Below are positions 1-6,891 of a DNA stretch of 16,498 bases, piece by piece; within the stretch, counting starts at the first letter, position 1; every line of letters starts with the position of its first letter. Source of the DNA: Myxococcales bacterium (lineage in GTDB: Bacteria; Myxococcota_C; UBA6777); contig JALTMC010000434.1 of assembly GCA_027005175.1 (NCBI GenBank), positions 1 to 16,498 of the forward strand, read 5' to 3'. The position numbers and the translations under genes were made by a program. The notes beneath the pieces were generated by a model. That model had not been told where the DNA came from. It was given only the letters and a program-made list of their open reading frames with translations, and searched no databases.

Positions 1-2
1 CA

Positions 3-2156
3 CAGGCCCCGATCTCTTTTGGAAAAGAATTGATTGATCCGCTCTCGCTGTCAGCCGATCATCTTGTCCTCATTGATGACTTTGAGCTACCACCTGTTCT
101 CCCCTCAAAGATAGAGAGTTCATCGAAGCTAGAGAACATACAAGCTCCTCCACCTCCCCACATATCTCCACCGAAGGATGACTGGGATAATGAGCCGATC
201 ATCGAGTTAACCAATCCTACAAGTTCTCCTTCCCACAGCCAGCTTGTGTCATATGAAAGATCGCTGTTGGAGTCGCAAGAGATTTCAGGAGTGGCAAGAG
301 AAGGGCACAACAAGAACCCCTCCTCACTCGCCATGCAAACCATCGCGATGCCTCTTGATTCTCCCATGTTGGAGGAGACGCCTTCAGAGCCACAAGCGGC
401 CCCGCCTCACAACATGATCAAGCAAGACCCAATGCAAACCATTGCGATGGACTTCACAATGGATTCACCAAGAGCCCAAGACCCAATGCAGACCATCGCG
501 ATGGACTTCGCAATGGACTCACCTGACACCTCAAACCCGATGCAAACGATCGCTGTGTCAGGTCCTCTCCCTGCTGAAAGTACCACCCTACCAGTGTTTC
601 AGAATCCTGACAGCCTCCAAAGGGAGCCCAGCACTCCGCTACCACAAACGAAGGAAGAGCCGCCTCCCAAAATACAGCAACCCCAGAAGAGACAGCAACC
701 TCAGCCAAGCCCGTGGATGGAACCAGAGTCTTTGGATGGTATTGCGCTCGAAACGCTCTCCCTTGTGGAAGAGACCGCACTGCCCACCGAGAGTGAACCT
801 CCCGCTCTAGGGCGGCTCCCACTCGCAAGCCTCCAAGGTGTTCTACTGCAAGACCGATTCCTGGTTCAAGAAAGAGAGGCCGCTGGTCCAGGATTTGTGG
901 TTTATACAGCACAGGATCAAAAAACTCAGACTCCTGTCGTGGTTCGCTACATCCCATTCTATGCATTTCTTCAGAAGCAACAGCTTCAACGCTTTTTCTC
1001 AGAGTGTGAGACCCTGCTCTCGCTTCAACATCCAAACCTTGTTCGAATGATTGCTTATGGTGAGCACAACCAATCCGGTGTTTACTTGATCTACCAACAA
1101 CTCAAGGGTCCCACCCTGAGTGTTCACTTACACCAACGTTCCACCCTCACCTTAGGGGATCTACTGCCTTTATTCGAGGTATTGTGCGACAGCTTAGAGC
1201 ACATACATCGTCAAGGTCTTGTTCATAGAAACCTGCAACTCTCTAGCCTACAGTGGCCCGATCCTGTCCAAAAAGCATTTCCAACACTCCAGTTGCTGCC
1301 GACAGGAACTACCCCTCTAGCAACATCTCCGCTCACACTCCCCTGGATGATGGCCTTGCAGTCCACACAGCCGCTAGCCTTGTGTCCTGAGCTAAAAGAG
1401 CATACTCCAGAAGCCCTCTCTCCAGCTTCCGACATCTACGCATTGGGTCTCATCCTGTTTGAGATCTTGACCCGCAAACCTCTCTTTGAGAGTCATTCTG
1501 TCATGTCTCTTCTTCAGCAGCATCAAGACGCACAACCTCCAACATTGCGTGAAACTTGCACCCATGTTGTATACCCAGAGCCGTTGCAACAGTTGCTCTC
1601 ACAATCCCTGTCCAAGCAACCCAACCAGCGACCTCAGACAGCCCTGTCTTGGTACAACAAACTCGTTAAGTGCGTACAAGAAGCACCAACATTCCCAATT
1701 CCACTGGGACAGCAGACTCCACAACTTACAGAATCGGACAAACAACTTCTAGCGCAAGCCAACTCACTGTTGCTCCAATGTAACTACAACAAACCGCTGA
1801 CCTCAATGCCACAACAAGCACTCTACTCTTGTCTTGCCCAACGACTTCGCTCTCCAAGGCAGGAAAAGATCGATCTGGCGACACCACTTCCAAACCTGGC
1901 GGTTCAGGTAAAAACTCGGAAGCCATGGCGTCCAGTAGCTCGCCAGGCGGAAGCCACCCCCTCCCCAATTCCCAAAAAACGAATGCAGAAGCTGTCTGTG
2001 CTACCCGCACGTCCACTTTGGGTTGGTGTCATCGTATTTTTCTTATTGCTTGCCATCGCGGCTGTCTATATGACCGCATACGCTGAGGCTCCTTCACCTC
2101 TGTCAAGAGAAAGACAAAGCACGCAAAGAACAACACAGCAAGGAGGTCAACAATGA
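3..2156 (+). CDS. Ser/Thr pseudokinase with C-terminal transmembrane anchor (5' end outside window)
   Basis: The frame is open to the window edge. A TTG at 30 could start it, but its GGAAAAG is only 2-3 bases away, so a start upstream of the window is more likely. Residues are numbered from that TTG. Residues 1-260 are Pro/Gln/Ser-rich and probably disordered, with four MQTIAM/V motifs at 102, 135, 152 and 171. Residues 270-550 have a kinase fold: glycine-loop remnant (GPG 286-288), HPNLVRMIAYGE, and the well-kept helix-F motif SDIYALGLILFEILTRKPLF (467-486) with RP at 534-535. The catalytic residues are gone: the VAIK lysine is Arg306, HRD is H399-R400-N401, and the DFG position reads PTG (424-426). 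One membrane segment lies at about 662-684 and leaves a short hydrophilic tail, so the kinase-like domain is probably cytoplasmic. The stop overlaps the next start as ATGA. Fold confidence is high; a scaffold or receptor role is inferred. Confidence 0.85.
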   Translation, partial: QAPISFGKELIDPLSLSADHLVLIDDFELPPVLPSKIESSSKLENIQAPPPPHISPPKDDWDNEPIIELTNPTSSPSHSQLVSYERSLLESQEISGVAREGHNKNPSSLAMQTIAMPLDSPMLEETPSEPQAAPPHNMIKQDPMQTIAMDFTMDSPRAQDPMQTIAMDFAMDSPDTSNPMQTIAVSGPLPAESTTLPVFQNPDSLQREPSTPLPQTKEEPPPKIQQPQKRQQPQPSPWMEPESLDGIALETLSLVEETALPTESEPPALGRLPLASLQGVLLQDRFLVQEREAAGPGFVVYTAQDQKTQTPVVVRYIPFYAFLQKQQLQRFFSECETLLSLQHPNLVRMIAYGEHNQSGVYLIYQQLKGPTLSVHLHQRSTLTLGDLLPLFEVLCDSLEHIHRQGLVHRNLQLSSLQWPDPVQKAFPTLQLLPTGTTPLATSPLTLPWMMALQSTQPLALCPELKEHTPEALSPASDIYALGLILFEILTRKPLFESHSVMSLLQQHQDAQPPTLRETCTHVVYPEPLQQLLSQSLSKQPNQRPQTALSWYNKLVKCVQEAPTFPIPLGQQTPQLTESDKQLLAQANSLLLQCNYNKPLTSMPQQALYSCLAQRLRSPRQEKIDLATPLPNLAVQVKTRKPWRPVARQAEATPSPIPKKRMQKLSVLPARPLWVGVIVFFLLLAIAAVYMTAYAEAPSPLSRERQSTQRTTQQGGQQ
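333..557 (+). repeat. Four MQTIAM-type coding repeats
   Basis: Residues 102-107, 135-140, 152-157 and 171-175 of the pseudokinase (numbered from the TTG at 30) read MQTIAM, MQTIAM, MQTIAM and MQTIAV. The middle two sit in nearly identical longer units, DPMQTIAMDF followed by TMDSP or AMDSP. The flanks of the outer copies have diverged while the Thr core is kept, which suggests selection on the motif and not only a recent duplication. Thr with a hydrophobic residue at +3 is the type of site FHA domains can read when phosphorylated; that role is inference. Confidence 0.75.
2141..2146 (+). promoter_or_regulatory. Strong ribosome binding site of the HEAT-like protein gene
   Basis: AGGAGG lies six bases before the ATG at 2153, inside the last codons of the upstream gene. 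The ATG overlaps the upstream TGA as ATGA. A strong site plus this overlap indicates coupled translation of the two proteins. Confidence 0.85.
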
Positions 2157-4156
2157 GACCGGCCTCCAGCATACCAACAACACAGCAGACGAACTGTCAG
2201 CCCAACGAGCTGCGTTCTTTGTGTCGCCATATCAACGGTACAATTCACGTACACAAGCGATATTCACTCCACAACGAAAAGCTGTTACGCACACTAGAGG
2301 TGCTACACCAACAAATGATCCAACTCACTCAAGAGTATGGTCAACTTATCTTTGAATTCCCAGATAAGGAGTTTCGTATCAACGGCACTCTCATGCTCCC
2401 ACTGCTCACACCTGAGCAACACAATACGATCATCCAATTGTTTTCTCGGATCTCCGTCCGCTCTTTAATTTTTACCACTCGTTCAACCTTGCGTGATCTG
2501 TCCAGATTGTTTATGTATCTTTTTGAAGAACACTGCCCCGATTATAATCTTCCCTCCTATACCAAGCTGGTCTCCCAACTCCCATCGATCCAGCTTTCCC
2601 CGAAGACAAGCGTCGCACATACCACACAGCAGCTCCGCACGTGGGCGGGTGACATGCAGATTATCGAAGAGCGATACGGTGTCTCTGGTGAAGATGTTAT
2701 CGAGCAAATGGCCCCTTCCCATCCAACAAAACAGAACTCCCACCTCCCCCTAACAGCAACAGCCTCGTCCAACCCAAAGAGCCATGAAGCTCATACACCG
2801 AGAACAAGGTCTCTTTCACAACAAGAAACACAAATAGCAACAAGCACACCGTCCAATATCCCCGCCATGATATTTCAACGAGAGCCCACAGTTCGCCTAC
2901 AAACAGAGCATACAAATACACAGCCTCAAGCAGCATCCAATCATCACCCCATACAAGTCACACAGTCCAGCCACTCCAAGCCATCATCCAATCCACCCCT
3001 TTTGCTTGAACCCATGCAGCGAGAAGCCACCCTTCGCATCCCAACGGAAGCTCCAACATCGTCCAATCCACCCCTTTTGCTTGAACCCATGCAGCGAGAA
3101 GCCACCCTTCGCATCCCAACGGATATTCCCCCACCGTCCAAGCCTGCCGCTTCTGCCGCTTCGATCGAAGGTAGCCCGTTCGAGGCCACATCCCCCACTC
3201 AATTACAGCAATGGTTTGCCCAAGCACGAGAGGAACAAACAGGCTCAGCGCTTGAGCAGCTCACACTACGATGTGAGCAGAGCCTTCCTTTCGGTTTGAT
3301 CGAGTTAAAGAACCTGTCAACTCCACAGCAACGAGAGGCACATATCGCTGCGCTCTTACAGATGCTTGAGCACGCTGATTCTGCCAATCGTGAAAAAGGT
3401 CTGCGTCACGCCCTGTCCCATTTGGACCAACTACCCGACGTGGAAACACAGGAGTTTTGTTTCTCGATATGCCGTCAGTATGTTCCAGAACTTTTGGAAT
3501 CCTATATCTTCCAAAATCTCTCCGCAATACGTTATGAAGACTTGCGAATACGACTCTTTCGACAGGCCGTCGCTTGCGACACACCTCGCTTGCGTCGAAT
3601 GCTTCACCAACAACTACAGAGCAACGCTCTAGCTTACGACTCCGTACAAGAGGAGTGGTTGCTGCGCTATCTTCATCGCACACAAGCTCTTAATGCACTC
3701 GCATTCTTGCAGCAACGCATCAGCGACCCTCACACCGAACTACACATACGCAACAGCAGCATTTGGATGCTGGGCGCTTTCCCCAACGCAACCTCGTTAA
3801 CCATGCTGGAACACATCTTGATGTCATCCTGCCCTGACTATATTCAGCCGGAGCACTGGCAGACCTTACAGCTACAGGCGATCCATACACTGAGCCGCTT
3901 TCCACTCGATGACGCCCGACCATTCCTGTCACACATCAAACACAAGATGCCCACGTTCTTGCAAATCCATGTCTACGAGATCTTGCGTGAACCGCCTCCA
4001 CACACCGAGTTCCTCGCCCAACAATCCATCGAAGCAAGCCGACGACGCTTTGTCAGCAAACTTTGGCTCGCAGGCACAATCGGGCTCTTTCTCTCCCTTG
4101 GAGTCCTCGCAACTCTCTACTTTTCCGGCTGGTTTCGCTTTATCCTCCCCCCCTAA
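2153..4156 (+). CDS. HEAT-like helical repeat protein with C-terminal membrane anchor
   Basis: This 667-residue protein is translationally coupled to the pseudokinase gene (ATGA overlap, AGGAGG). Residues 20-185 form a compact N-terminal domain (RYSLHNEKLLRTLEVLHQQM, LIFEFPDKEFRINGTLML, then a helical stretch around STLRDLSRLFMYLFEEH). I associate this arrangement with myxobacterial proteins that carry HEAT repeats further on, but I cannot name the domain. Residues 186-345 are a Pro/Ser/Thr/Gln-rich linker with REPTVRLQT at 243-251 and two copies of a 25-residue unit containing EPMQREATLRIPT (279-328). Residues 348-610 are helical and HEAT/ARM-like, for example IRNSSIWMLGAFPNATSLTM and LQAIHTLSRFPLDDARPFL. 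A membrane segment follows at about 637-660 with only a few residues after it, so the bulk should be cytoplasmic. It probably acts as a scaffold with the pseudokinase; that partnership is inferred from coupling and shared architecture. Confidence 0.8.
   Translation: MRPASSIPTTQQTNCQPNELRSLCRHINGTIHVHKRYSLHNEKLLRTLEVLHQQMIQLTQEYGQLIFEFPDKEFRINGTLMLPLLTPEQHNTIIQLFSRISVRSLIFTTRSTLRDLSRLFMYLFEEHCPDYNLPSYTKLVSQLPSIQLSPKTSVAHTTQQLRTWAGDMQIIEERYGVSGEDVIEQMAPSHPTKQNSHLPLTATASSNPKSHEAHTPRTRSLSQQETQIATSTPSNIPAMIFQREPTVRLQTEHTNTQPQAASNHHPIQVTQSSHSKPSSNPPLLLEPMQREATLRIPTEAPTSSNPPLLLEPMQREATLRIPTDIPPPSKPAASAASIEGSPFEATSPTQLQQWFAQAREEQTGSALEQLTLRCEQSLPFGLIELKNLSTPQQREAHIAALLQMLEHADSANREKGLRHALSHLDQLPDVETQEFCFSICRQYVPELLESYIFQNLSAIRYEDLRIRLFRQAVACDTPRLRRMLHQQLQSNALAYDSVQEEWLLRYLHRTQALNALAFLQQRISDPHTELHIRNSSIWMLGAFPNATSLTMLEHILMSSCPDYIQPEHWQTLQLQAIHTLSRFPLDDARPFLSHIKHKMPTFLQIHVYEILREPPPHTEFLAQQSIEASRRRFVSKLWLAGTIGLFLSLGVLATLYFSGWFRFILPP
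2987..3123 (+). repeat. Perfect 62-bp direct repeat (period 75 bp) inside the HEAT-like gene
   Basis: Bases 2987-3048 and 3062-3123 are identical. The period is 75 bp, so the reading frame is kept and a 25-residue unit (SSNPPLLLEPMQREATLRIP plus a few variable residues) is doubled. The 13 bases between the copies differ from those after the second copy. Identity at the DNA level points to a recent duplication or gene conversion. Confidence 0.9.
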
Positions 4157-4360
4157 AGCAGAGCCTCTACTCCAACTCCCATACGCAAAAAAACTCCCAC
4201 CACAATAGACTCCCCCCACCACCCCGTTCGATTTCGCAACACCATGACAAATCTTCTGCTCCCAAAAACAACGCAAGCTCATCATGGACCCCCTGGACCC
4301 CCTCCCTCGTTCAGCCCAACGTTATCGCCGCTTTTCCAGAGTGGTCGACGTGTACCACCG
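4157..4360 (+). other. Intergenic stretch without a convincing gene
   Basis: Between the HEAT-like gene and the promoter at 4361 I see no strong hairpin and no SD-preceded reading frame. The strand is very C-rich, with a short GGACCCCC duplication near 4286-4302. A 34-codon frame from the ATG at 4284 faintly resembles the start of a TrmH-type RNA methyltransferase (RYRRFSRVVDVYHRRQKGTL) but stops at 4388. It is treated as a possible gene relic only. Confidence 0.4.
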
Positions 4361-4389
4361 TAGACAAAAAGGCACCTTGCCGTTATAGT
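4361..4389 (+). promoter_or_regulatory. Sigma70-type promoter for the GH113-like lipoprotein gene
   Basis: TAGACA (4361-4366) and TATAGT (4384-4389) are separated by 17 bases, one mismatch each from the housekeeping consensus. Transcription would begin near 4396 and give a leader of about 58 bases before the ATG at 4454. It separates this gene from the pseudokinase operon. Confidence 0.6.
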
Positions 4390-4453
4390 GGGGGCGCGTC
4401 TCCAGCCTCTTGTATTTGGGTCGTTTTTTAATCTACACAAAAGCTCAAAACTG

Positions 4454-5563
4454 ATGACACAGCGACAACAGCAATATACCTGTCGGAAGCTCGCTCTCCA
4501 TACTTCATGGTATGGTCTGCTGTGGCTGCTTGTTTGGTCATTCAACACAGGATGTGGCTCTCCCCAAACCCATGAATCTCTCCCCTCCCATATGGTGCGA
4601 GGAGGATGGGTCGCGAAGAACGATATGGGTGATGTCCTCTCGGGCAAAGCACTCCAATCCATGCAAGGCTTGTGGGATTTGGGAACCCGATGGATCGCAC
4701 TCGGCCCCGAGGTCACGATGAAAGATATTCACCGACCTGAGCTTATATACAATGCCAATGACGCATCCTTTCGAAAATTTGTTCGATGGGGACGCAACCG
4801 AGGTTTTCAGTTTATGCTGATGCCAAGAATTGAGTCTCCCGCCTTTTTCCAACCCCCCTTCCCCTTTCGGGCCGACATTCAAATGTTGAGTAGCGACCAT
4901 CGGGACCAGTTTTTCAAGAACTACGAGAAAATGTTGGTTCACTATGGCAAACTCTGTGAAGAAGAAGGCATACACATCTTCGCCATAGGCTTAGAGTACC
5001 TCAAACTCGTCAAAAACAACCCCGCCCGCTGGCGTACCATGATCAAAGCTGTTCGCAAAGTCTACAAAGGAAAGCTTACTTATTCAGCCAACTGGTATGA
5101 AGAATACAAAGCTATCACATTTTGGGACGACCTCGACCTGATTGGAGTGGGGGCATACTTCGAACTCTCTGTCCCCCAAAACGCCAGAGTCTCCACCATC
5201 AAGAAAGCATGGAGACCCATCGTCCCCCAACTCCAGACACTCTCTGAAAAGTACAACAAACCTATACTGTTTACAGAGATAGGCTATACAAGCTTCGCCG
5301 ATGCAGCACAGTACCCATGGAAATGGCAGTCCGATCTAACCCGCCCTCTCTCACCACAACATCAGGCAGACTCCTTCACCGCCATGTTTCAAACCTTCTC
5401 CACAAAGCCCTGGTTTTATGGACTCTTTGTTTGGCGATTTTATACCCAGCCCACCTCGACTCCTGCATACGACTACAACCCTATCGGCAAACCCACAGAA
5501 GGCGTACTCCAACAGTGGTTCCGAAAGGATGAACCCGAAACCCCCATCGCCCCGATGAAATAG
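4454..5563 (+). CDS. Lipoprotein glycoside hydrolase, GH113-like TIM barrel
   Basis: I start the gene at the ATG at 4454 (369 residues) and not the in-frame GTG at 4388, because it gives a clean lipoprotein signal: basic n-region (CRK), hydrophobic LLWLLVWSF and lipobox NTGC with Cys34. The GTG overlaps the promoter's -10 box. No clear SD is visible. The mature part matches the GH113/GH-A clan style: WIALGPEV near strand 1, FAIGLEY with Glu181 as candidate acid/base, YSANWYEEYKAITFWDDLDL and GVGAYFEL in the middle, and ILFTEIGYTS with Glu275 as candidate nucleophile, then FYGLFVWRFY. Both carboxylates are present, so an active retaining glycosidase is plausible. GH113 includes beta-mannanases, but the substrate cannot be told from sequence alone. 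It would sit in a membrane facing the periplasm or cell surface. It has its own promoter and may read into the RidA gene. Confidence 0.8.
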   Translation: MTQRQQQYTCRKLALHTSWYGLLWLLVWSFNTGCGSPQTHESLPSHMVRGGWVAKNDMGDVLSGKALQSMQGLWDLGTRWIALGPEVTMKDIHRPELIYNANDASFRKFVRWGRNRGFQFMLMPRIESPAFFQPPFPFRADIQMLSSDHRDQFFKNYEKMLVHYGKLCEEEGIHIFAIGLEYLKLVKNNPARWRTMIKAVRKVYKGKLTYSANWYEEYKAITFWDDLDLIGVGAYFELSVPQNARVSTIKKAWRPIVPQLQTLSEKYNKPILFTEIGYTSFADAAQYPWKWQSDLTRPLSPQHQADSFTAMFQTFSTKPWFYGLFVWRFYTQPTSTPAYDYNPIGKPTEGVLQQWFRKDEPETPIAPMK

Positions 5564-5564
5564 A

Positions 5565-5678
5565 TCACCGAAGAAGAAACACGTCACCGAAGAAGAAACA
5601 CGTCACCGAAGAAGAAACACGTCACCGAAGAAGAAACACGTCACCAAAGAAGAAACACGTCACCGAAGAAGGAACACG
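5565..5678 (+). repeat. Six tandem copies of a 19-bp unit between the GH113-like and RidA genes
   Basis: The unit TCACCGAAGAAGAAACACG occurs six times without spacers at 5565, 5584, 5603, 5622, 5641 and 5660. Copies 1-4 are identical. Copy 5 has a G to A change (CACCAAAG). Copy 6 has an A to G change that makes AAGGAA, the likely ribosome binding site for the ATG at 5683. The array fills nearly the whole intergenic gap. A period of 19 bases does not preserve frame, so it is not coding. Confidence 0.95.
5669..5674 (+). promoter_or_regulatory. Ribosome binding site of the RidA gene, made by a mutated repeat copy
   Basis: AAGGAA lies nine to ten bases before the ATG at 5683, within the sixth 19-bp repeat. 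The other five copies read AAGAAA here, a weaker match to the 16S tail. The A to G change thus turns a repeat unit into a proper site. Confidence 0.6.
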
Positions 5679-5682
5679 TCAT

Positions 5683-6147
5683 ATGAGTACGATTGAACAA
5701 CGCCTCGCTGAGCTGAAAGTAACACTCCCCACCCCGGCCGCCCCTGCCGCCAACTATCTACCTTTTCGCCAAATAGGCAACACTGTCTATATCTCAGGCC
5801 AACTTCCCAAAAAGGATGGCCAATTACTGTACCCCGGCACAGTAGGCCAGGATGTCACACTCGAACAAGCCAACGAAGCTGCCCGGCACTGCGCCATCCA
5901 ACTGTTAGCCCAACTCAAAGTAGCCTGTAACGGAGACCTCGACCGTGTCGTCGCCTGCGTCAAACTCGGCGGATTTGTACAGTGTTCTCCCCATTTCACC
6001 CAACACCCCGAAGTCATCAACGGAGCCTCCGACTTTCTCGTCTCTGTCTTTGGCGACATAGGAAGACACGCTCGCTTTGCCGTCGGTGCCCCCTCTCTCC
6101 CACGCAATACTTCCGTAGAGATCGATGGGATCTTTGAAATTTGCTAA
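5683..6147 (+). CDS. RidA family protein (YjgF/YER057c/UK114)
   Basis: This 154-residue protein matches the RidA fold along its length: NYLPFRQIGNTVYISGQLP at 24-42, a helix LEQANEAARHCAIQLLAQL, VVACVKLGGFVQ at 89-100, and the C-terminal ARFAVGAPSLPRNTSVEIDG. Arg131 and Glu146 sit where the RidA active-site Arg and Glu lie, so enamine/imine deaminase activity is possible. The protein is somewhat longer than the classical 125-130 residues and has an N-terminal extension (STIEQRLAELKVTLP), typical of the YjgF-like branch whose members are often not true 2-iminopropanoate deaminases. It is cytoplasmic. Its start is preceded by the AAGGAA in the last 19-bp repeat. It ends seven bases from the converging small membrane protein gene. 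Confidence 0.9.
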   Translation: MSTIEQRLAELKVTLPTPAAPAANYLPFRQIGNTVYISGQLPKKDGQLLYPGTVGQDVTLEQANEAARHCAIQLLAQLKVACNGDLDRVVACVKLGGFVQCSPHFTQHPEVINGASDFLVSVFGDIGRHARFAVGAPSLPRNTSVEIDGIFEIC

Positions 6148-6154
6148 CCGGTTA

Positions 6155-6298
6155 TCAACCCCCTCCAACACGAGAATCATCAGAAGCAGCTTTAAGCATC
6201 TCACGCTCAATTCTTGCCAGGCGGATCTGCATAAAGAACCAACCGACAGCTAATATCAGTGGACATGAAAAGACGAGTAATAAGATTTCCCAGGACAT
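6155..6298 (-). CDS. 47-residue single-pass membrane protein
   Basis: A small minus-strand gene begins with an ATG at 6298 and ends with TGA at 6157-6155. The product starts MSWEILLLVFSCPLILAVGW, a membrane segment of about 20 residues, followed by FFMQIRLARIEREMLKAASD, a charged amphipathic helix, and a short Gly-rich tail. It is preceded by AAGAGGT with six bases between AGAGG and the ATG, a very good ribosome binding site. It converges with the RidA gene with seven bases between stops. I do not recognise a family. The combination of a clean SD, a hydrophobic helix and a positive-inside flank supports a real microprotein; no conservation data are available here. Basic residues after the helix suggest the C-terminus is cytoplasmic. 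Confidence 0.65.
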   Translation of the reverse strand: MSWEILLLVFSCPLILAVGWFFMQIRLARIEREMLKAASDDSRVGGG

Positions 6299-6444
6299 AT
6301 TAGACCTCTTGTTCAACCACCCCTTACCAAAAAAGAGGTTGGAGTGTTATAAAGTCGAGAGTGGGTTATTGCTTGTTACAGAAGCCAACAATCCAATGAC
6401 AATCAAAGAAGGTTTCGAGTACACATGTTTCCAGTGTGTTCTTT

Positions 6445-6472
6445 TTGATTCGTCACAAGCCTGAGAGATACT
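6445..6472 (+). promoter_or_regulatory. Possible promoter of the HNH nuclease gene
   Basis: TTGATT (6445-6450) and GATACT (6467-6472) are 16 bases apart, ending about 30 bases before the ATG at 6504. The match is moderate, and it is the best candidate in the 205-base gap between the divergent small membrane protein gene and the HNH gene. The rest of that gap (6299-6444) shows nothing else I can support. Confidence 0.35.
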
Positions 6473-6503
6473 GTACCATTTTTTTGAGGAACAAGGCTCC
6501 TGC

Positions 6504-6809
6504 ATGAGCGACATCAACATGGAAAACTTTTTCCTCCCTGCTGATGAAGAGCATAGGAAGCGTGAACGTGCCAAAGCACGAGAGATCCGACGTTCACAGT
6601 GGTGGAAGAATCTTCGGGGGCGTGGGCAATGTTATTATTGCAAAGAGCGTGTTCCTCCCAAGCAACTCACCATGGACCATATCGTTCCCATCGTGCGAGG
6701 AGGTCAAAGCACACGCAGCAATCTCGTCGCCTGTTGCCAGGAATGCAACAGCAAGAAGAAATATATGCTCCCCCTCGAATGGCAAGAATATCTCGATTCC
6801 ATGGAGTAG
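6504..6809 (+). CDS. Small HNH endonuclease with zinc ribbon
   Basis: This 101-residue cytoplasmic protein has the full HNH fold. A basic N-terminal helix (EEHRKRERAKAREIRRSQWW) comes first, then the zinc pair CYYC (Cys43, Cys46), LTMDHIVPIVRGG with Asp58-His59, the Asn of RSNLVACCQ (Asn73), and CQECNSKK with Cys78 and Cys81 as the second zinc pair and Asn82. All metal and catalytic positions are kept, so DNA nicking or cleavage activity is plausible. Small stand-alone proteins of this kind are common in bacterial chromosomes and their targets are mostly unknown. A GAGGA (6486-6490) and an AAGG (6493-6496) precede the start. The next gene, on the other strand, is a DNA methyltransferase whose end lies 82 bases away; tail-to-tail placement argues against a classical co-regulated restriction-modification operon. 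Confidence 0.85.
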   Translation: MSDINMENFFLPADEEHRKRERAKAREIRRSQWWKNLRGRGQCYYCKERVPPKQLTMDHIVPIVRGGQSTRSNLVACCQECNSKKKYMLPLEWQEYLDSME

Positions 6810-6844
6810 AGTGCCATACAATTTCATCCAAACCAAAGTAGTGG

Positions 6845-6872
6845 GAGGCTCTGTTTTTGTAGCAAGAGTCTC
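6845..6872. terminator. Possible weak hairpin between the convergent HNH and methyltransferase genes
   Basis: GAGGCTCT (6845-6852) pairs with AGAGTCTC (6865-6872), eight pairs including one G-U, around a 12-base loop. No good T-run follows on either strand, so this is at best a weak bidirectional terminator. Confidence 0.2.
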
Positions 6873-6891
6873 TTCTCGCACAACATTGAAG

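Noticed and set aside
454-1035. Minus-strand frame of 193 codons under the pseudokinase gene
   Set aside because: No SD, no motif; overlaps the repeat and kinase region of the real gene.
5565-5678. CRISPR array
   Set aside because: Repeats of 19 bp (and 34 bp at 15067) are directly adjacent with no spacers, and no cas gene is present.
6141-6464. 107-codon plus frame after the RidA gene
   Set aside because: No ribosome site or domain, and the opposite strand holds the better-supported 47-residue gene with an SD.
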